Assembly (NCBI GenBank): GCA_904501855.1
Contig: CAJGCI010000134.1
Coordinates: 1-5,226 of the forward strand
Reading direction: 5' to 3'
Origin: Oscillospiraceae bacterium
Lineage (GTDB): Bacteria; Bacillota; Clostridia; Oscillospirales; Oscillospiraceae
Length of the DNA stretch: 5,226 bases
Shown here: in pieces, positions 3,298 through 5,226 of the stretch
Layout: every line of letters starts with the position of its first letter
Numbering within the stretch: position 1 is the first letter of the stretch
Position numbers and translations under genes: made by a program
Notes under the pieces: model-generated
What the model saw: only the letters and a program-made list of their open reading frames with translations
Told to the model about the DNA's origin: nothing
Databases searched by the model: none

Positions 3298-5079
3298 ATG
3301 TATCAGGCATTATACCGGAAATGGCGTCCCAAGACATTTGACGATGTCGTGGGTCAGGAGCATATCACGGAAACCCTGAAAAAGCAGGTCATGAACGACC
3401 GGCTGAGTCATGCATATCTGTTTATCGGCACCCGGGGCACCGGCAAGACCACCTGTGCCAAGATCCTTGCCAAGGCCGTCAACTGCGAGCACCCGGTAAA
3501 CGGAAATCCCTGTGGGGTGTGTCCTTCCTGCCGGGCCATCGAGGAAGAATCCGTCATGGATATCGTGGAGATGGACGCAGCTTCCAACAACGGCGTGGAC
3601 AATATCCGTGACCTGCGGGAAGACGCCATCTTCTCTCCCACTTCCGTACGCAAGCGTGTCTATATCGTGGACGAGGTCCACATGCTTTCCCTGGGCGCTT
3701 TCAACGCGCTGCTGAAGATACTGGAGGAGCCGCCGGAACACCTGATGTTCATCCTGGCGACCACGGAGCTGAACAAGGTGCCCGCCACCATCCTCTCCCG
3801 GTGCCAGCGCTACTCCTTCAAGCGCATCAGCGTTCCCCAGATCCGGGACCGTCTGAATTATGTGGCATCTCAGGAACCCTTTGAACTGGACCCGGATGCC
3901 GCGGAATTCATCGCCCAGCTGTCCGACGGCGGCATGCGCGATGCCCTCTCTCTTCTGGACCAGTGCTCCGGCACGGATCACATCACGGTGGAGACGGTTT
4001 ACTCCGCCATGGGTCTGGCCGGCAATCTCGCCATCTCTCAGATGATGGATCATATCCTCGCACAGAAAACCGAAGAGGCCGTGAAACTGTTTCATCAGAT
4101 GTGGAAGGACGGGAAGGATCCCTCCTCCATGCTCAGTGAGATCAATACGCTGCTAAGAGACGTTCTGATCACAAAGATCGCTCCCTCCGGGGGAAACGAT
4201 CTGCTCAGCGGCACCTATGCAAGGGATGTTCTGACCCGGTTCTCCGGGAGCATGTCCCTGGCGGAACTGACCAGCCGGATGAACATCATCCAGGATGCCC
4301 TCAGCGCCATGCGCGCGTCGTCAAATACCCGCATCGACGCGGAGCTCTGTCTGGTCCGTCTCTGTCAGCCGGAACTGAGTTCCGGAACGGATGCCCTGGA
4401 ATCCCGTATCGACCGTCTTGAAAAGATGCTGGCCGGCGGGATCCCGGTCTCTGCCAGACCGGCAGCACCCGCAGTCAAAGCAGCTCCGGCGACCGCGCCG
4501 GCACCTGCTCCACAGCCAGTCCCGGAACCACAGCCAGTCCCGGAACCACAGCCAGTCCCGGAACCACAGATGCCCGACGGTTCCCCCCTTCCGGAAGAAC
4601 CGCCGGCCGAGGAGGAAATCCTCTATGACGTCCCTTCCCCGGAACCTGTGGAAAAACCGGAAGTACCGGCAACGCCGGAACCGGAACCATCCGCACCGGC
4701 ACCTATGGAAGATCCCAATTCTCCCGGCGGTTCGGTATCCGTGGATGATCCCGCTTTCATTGATAAGCTGAAGGACAATCTCCATGAGATCCTCTCAGTC
4801 GGCATCAAACACTTCATGCGGGACCCGACCATTTCATTCGTATTAAAGGCAGACATACTTAATCTTTACATTCCGGATAATTTCAAGTATGGTCAGCTTA
4901 ATAAACCAGAGGTCATCAGCGCATTCCGTCAGGAAGCGTATAAACTGTCCGGCCGTGAGATCAACGTGGTCATGCACGACAGGGCATACGATCAAAATGC
5001 ACAGACTGTCACCAAGGATGTGCTCGATCTGGACCGATTCAAAGAAGTTCATTTTACAGGAGGAAATAACAATGGCTAA
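3298..5079 (+). CDS. dnaX: DNA polymerase III subunit gamma/tau (clamp-loader ATPase)
   Basis: The product is 593 aa. DnaX is the AAA+ motor of the clamp loader, which opens the beta ring and places it on primed DNA. Visible parts in order: N-terminal ALYRKWRPKTFDDVVGQ; Walker A GTRGTGKT (44-51); zinc-binding cysteines C63, C72, C75, C78; Walker B VDEVH (124-128); sensor 1 ILATTE (152-157); arginine finger R168 in SRC; sensor 2 GGMRDALSLLDQ (R214). The collar domain III runs to about 360. A Pro/Glu/Ala-rich linker (about 384-477) contains three QPVPEP repeats. A C-terminal domain (about 484-587) is likely the tau part that contacts the polymerase or helicase. I found no frameshift heptamer like the one that makes gamma in E. 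coli, so a single tau-like product is expected. Its start follows the SRP RNA closely, and its end overlaps the next gene by 8 nt. Confidence 0.97.
   Translation: MYQALYRKWRPKTFDDVVGQEHITETLKKQVMNDRLSHAYLFIGTRGTGKTTCAKILAKAVNCEHPVNGNPCGVCPSCRAIEEESVMDIVEMDAASNNGVDNIRDLREDAIFSPTSVRKRVYIVDEVHMLSLGAFNALLKILEEPPEHLMFILATTELNKVPATILSRCQRYSFKRISVPQIRDRLNYVASQEPFELDPDAAEFIAQLSDGGMRDALSLLDQCSGTDHITVETVYSAMGLAGNLAISQMMDHILAQKTEEAVKLFHQMWKDGKDPSSMLSEINTLLRDVLITKIAPSGGNDLLSGTYARDVLTRFSGSMSLAELTSRMNIIQDALSAMRASSNTRIDAELCLVRLCQPELSSGTDALESRIDRLEKMLAGGIPVSARPAAPAVKAAPATAPAPAPQPVPEPQPVPEPQPVPEPQMPDGSPLPEEPPAEEEILYDVPSPEPVEKPEVPATPEPEPSAPAPMEDPNSPGGSVSVDDPAFIDKLKDNLHEILSVGIKHFMRDPTISFVLKADILNLYIPDNFKYGQLNKPEVISAFRQEAYKLSGREINVVMHDRAYDQNAQTVTKDVLDLDRFKEVHFTGGNNNG
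4510..4569 (+). repeat. 18-bp tandem repeat in dnaX, encoding QPVPEP three times
   Basis: Three perfect copies of CACAGCCAGTCCCGGAAC (4511-4528, 4529-4546, 4547-4564) are followed by a partial fourth copy (CACAG). Being 18 bp, any change in copy number keeps the frame and only alters linker length. Identical DNA copies suggest recent duplication by slippage. Confidence 0.95.
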
Positions 5080-5226
5080 AGGTGGATTTGGTGGAAATCA
5101 GGGCAATATGATGAAGCGCGCCCAGAAGATGCAGCAGGAGTTCATGAAACTGCAGCAGGAACTGGAAGCGGCAAAGTATGAAGGCACTGCCGGCGGCGGT
5201 GCAGTCAAGGCCGTCCTCATGGGCAC
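5072..5226 (+). CDS. YbaB/EbfC-family nucleoid-associated DNA-binding protein (3' end outside window)
   Basis: Fifty-one residues are visible, starting MAKGGFGGNQGNMMKRAQKM and continuing into a Gln/Glu-rich helix (QQEFMKLQQELEAAKYEG) and AGGGAVKAVLMG. This matches the N-terminal half of YbaB/EbfC proteins, roughly 100-aa dimers that bind DNA across the chromosome. ATG 5072 is supported by AGGAGG (5058-5063), 8 nt upstream. The start lies inside the last codons of dnaX, overlapping by 8 nt in another frame, so translation is probably coupled. The dnaX-ybaB order, usually followed by recR, is widely conserved; whether recR follows cannot be seen. Confidence 0.95.
   Translation, partial: MAKGGFGGNQGNMMKRAQKMQQEFMKLQQELEAAKYEGTAGGGAVKAVLMG

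Noticed and set aside
3310..4095. 261-aa minus-strand frame opposite dnaX
   Set aside because: It mirrors dnaX codon bias, shows no recognisable domain, and lies wholly over a strongly conserved gene.
4321..4785. Minus-strand frame with Phe/Arg/Trp repeats
   Set aside because: It is the antisense of the QPVPEP-coding repeat and the Pro/Glu linker of dnaX.
3298..5079. Programmed frameshift in dnaX producing a short gamma form
   Set aside because: I looked for an A AAA AAG-like heptamer in frame near the end of the ATPase/collar region and found none; GAAAAGATG (about 4420) and GAAAAACCG (about 4651) lack a proper slippery heptamer.

Overview
The window looks like the chromosome of a fairly GC-rich member of Clostridia (Firmicutes), possibly Lachnospiraceae. 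Three things point there: a large Bacillus-type SRP RNA with an Alu domain directly upstream of dnaX, followed by a ybaB-family gene; S-layer-homology (SLH) repeats; and an IS200-type transposase like those common in gut Clostridia. The taxon is inferred from gene order and sequence character, not from a search.

Layout. (1) 1-372, plus strand: the C-terminal end of a cell-surface protein with two SLH repeats. (2) About 375-2530: a nest of two insertion sequences. The outer one is an IS200-type element (tnpA on the minus strand, 1935-2408; terminal hairpin at 2502-2524). The inner one is an intact AT-rich IS3-family element of the IS150 type (394-1840), with orfA, orfB and an A7 frameshift site. 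It sits exactly at the dyad of a palindrome whose two 13-nt halves now lie 1.4 kb apart (381-393 and 1841-1853). That palindrome is best read as the right-end hairpin of the IS200-type element, though it could be a terminator of the SLH gene. (3) 2542-2847, minus strand: acylphosphatase, with a hairpin that the convergent SLH gene probably shared as a terminator before the insertions. (4) 2944-3278: a promoter and the SRP RNA gene, closed by an unbroken 24-bp helix. (5) 3298-5079: dnaX (DNA polymerase III gamma/tau). (6) 5072-end: the start of a ybaB/EbfC-family gene overlapping dnaX.

How the parts relate. SRP RNA, dnaX and ybaB form one co-directional block with almost no spacing: 19 nt between the SRP helix and the dnaX start, and an 8-nt overlap between dnaX and ybaB. 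The only promoter I can see for the block is the one in front of the SRP RNA, so dnaX may depend partly on read-through. The acylphosphatase is transcribed divergently from this block. The mobile elements occupy the gap between convergent genes and interrupt no host coding sequence visible here.

I see no undescribed multi-gene system. The most interesting points are the dyad-centred IS insertion, a possible anti-Shine-Dalgarno switch upstream of tnpA, and the abutting SRP RNA-dnaX arrangement.
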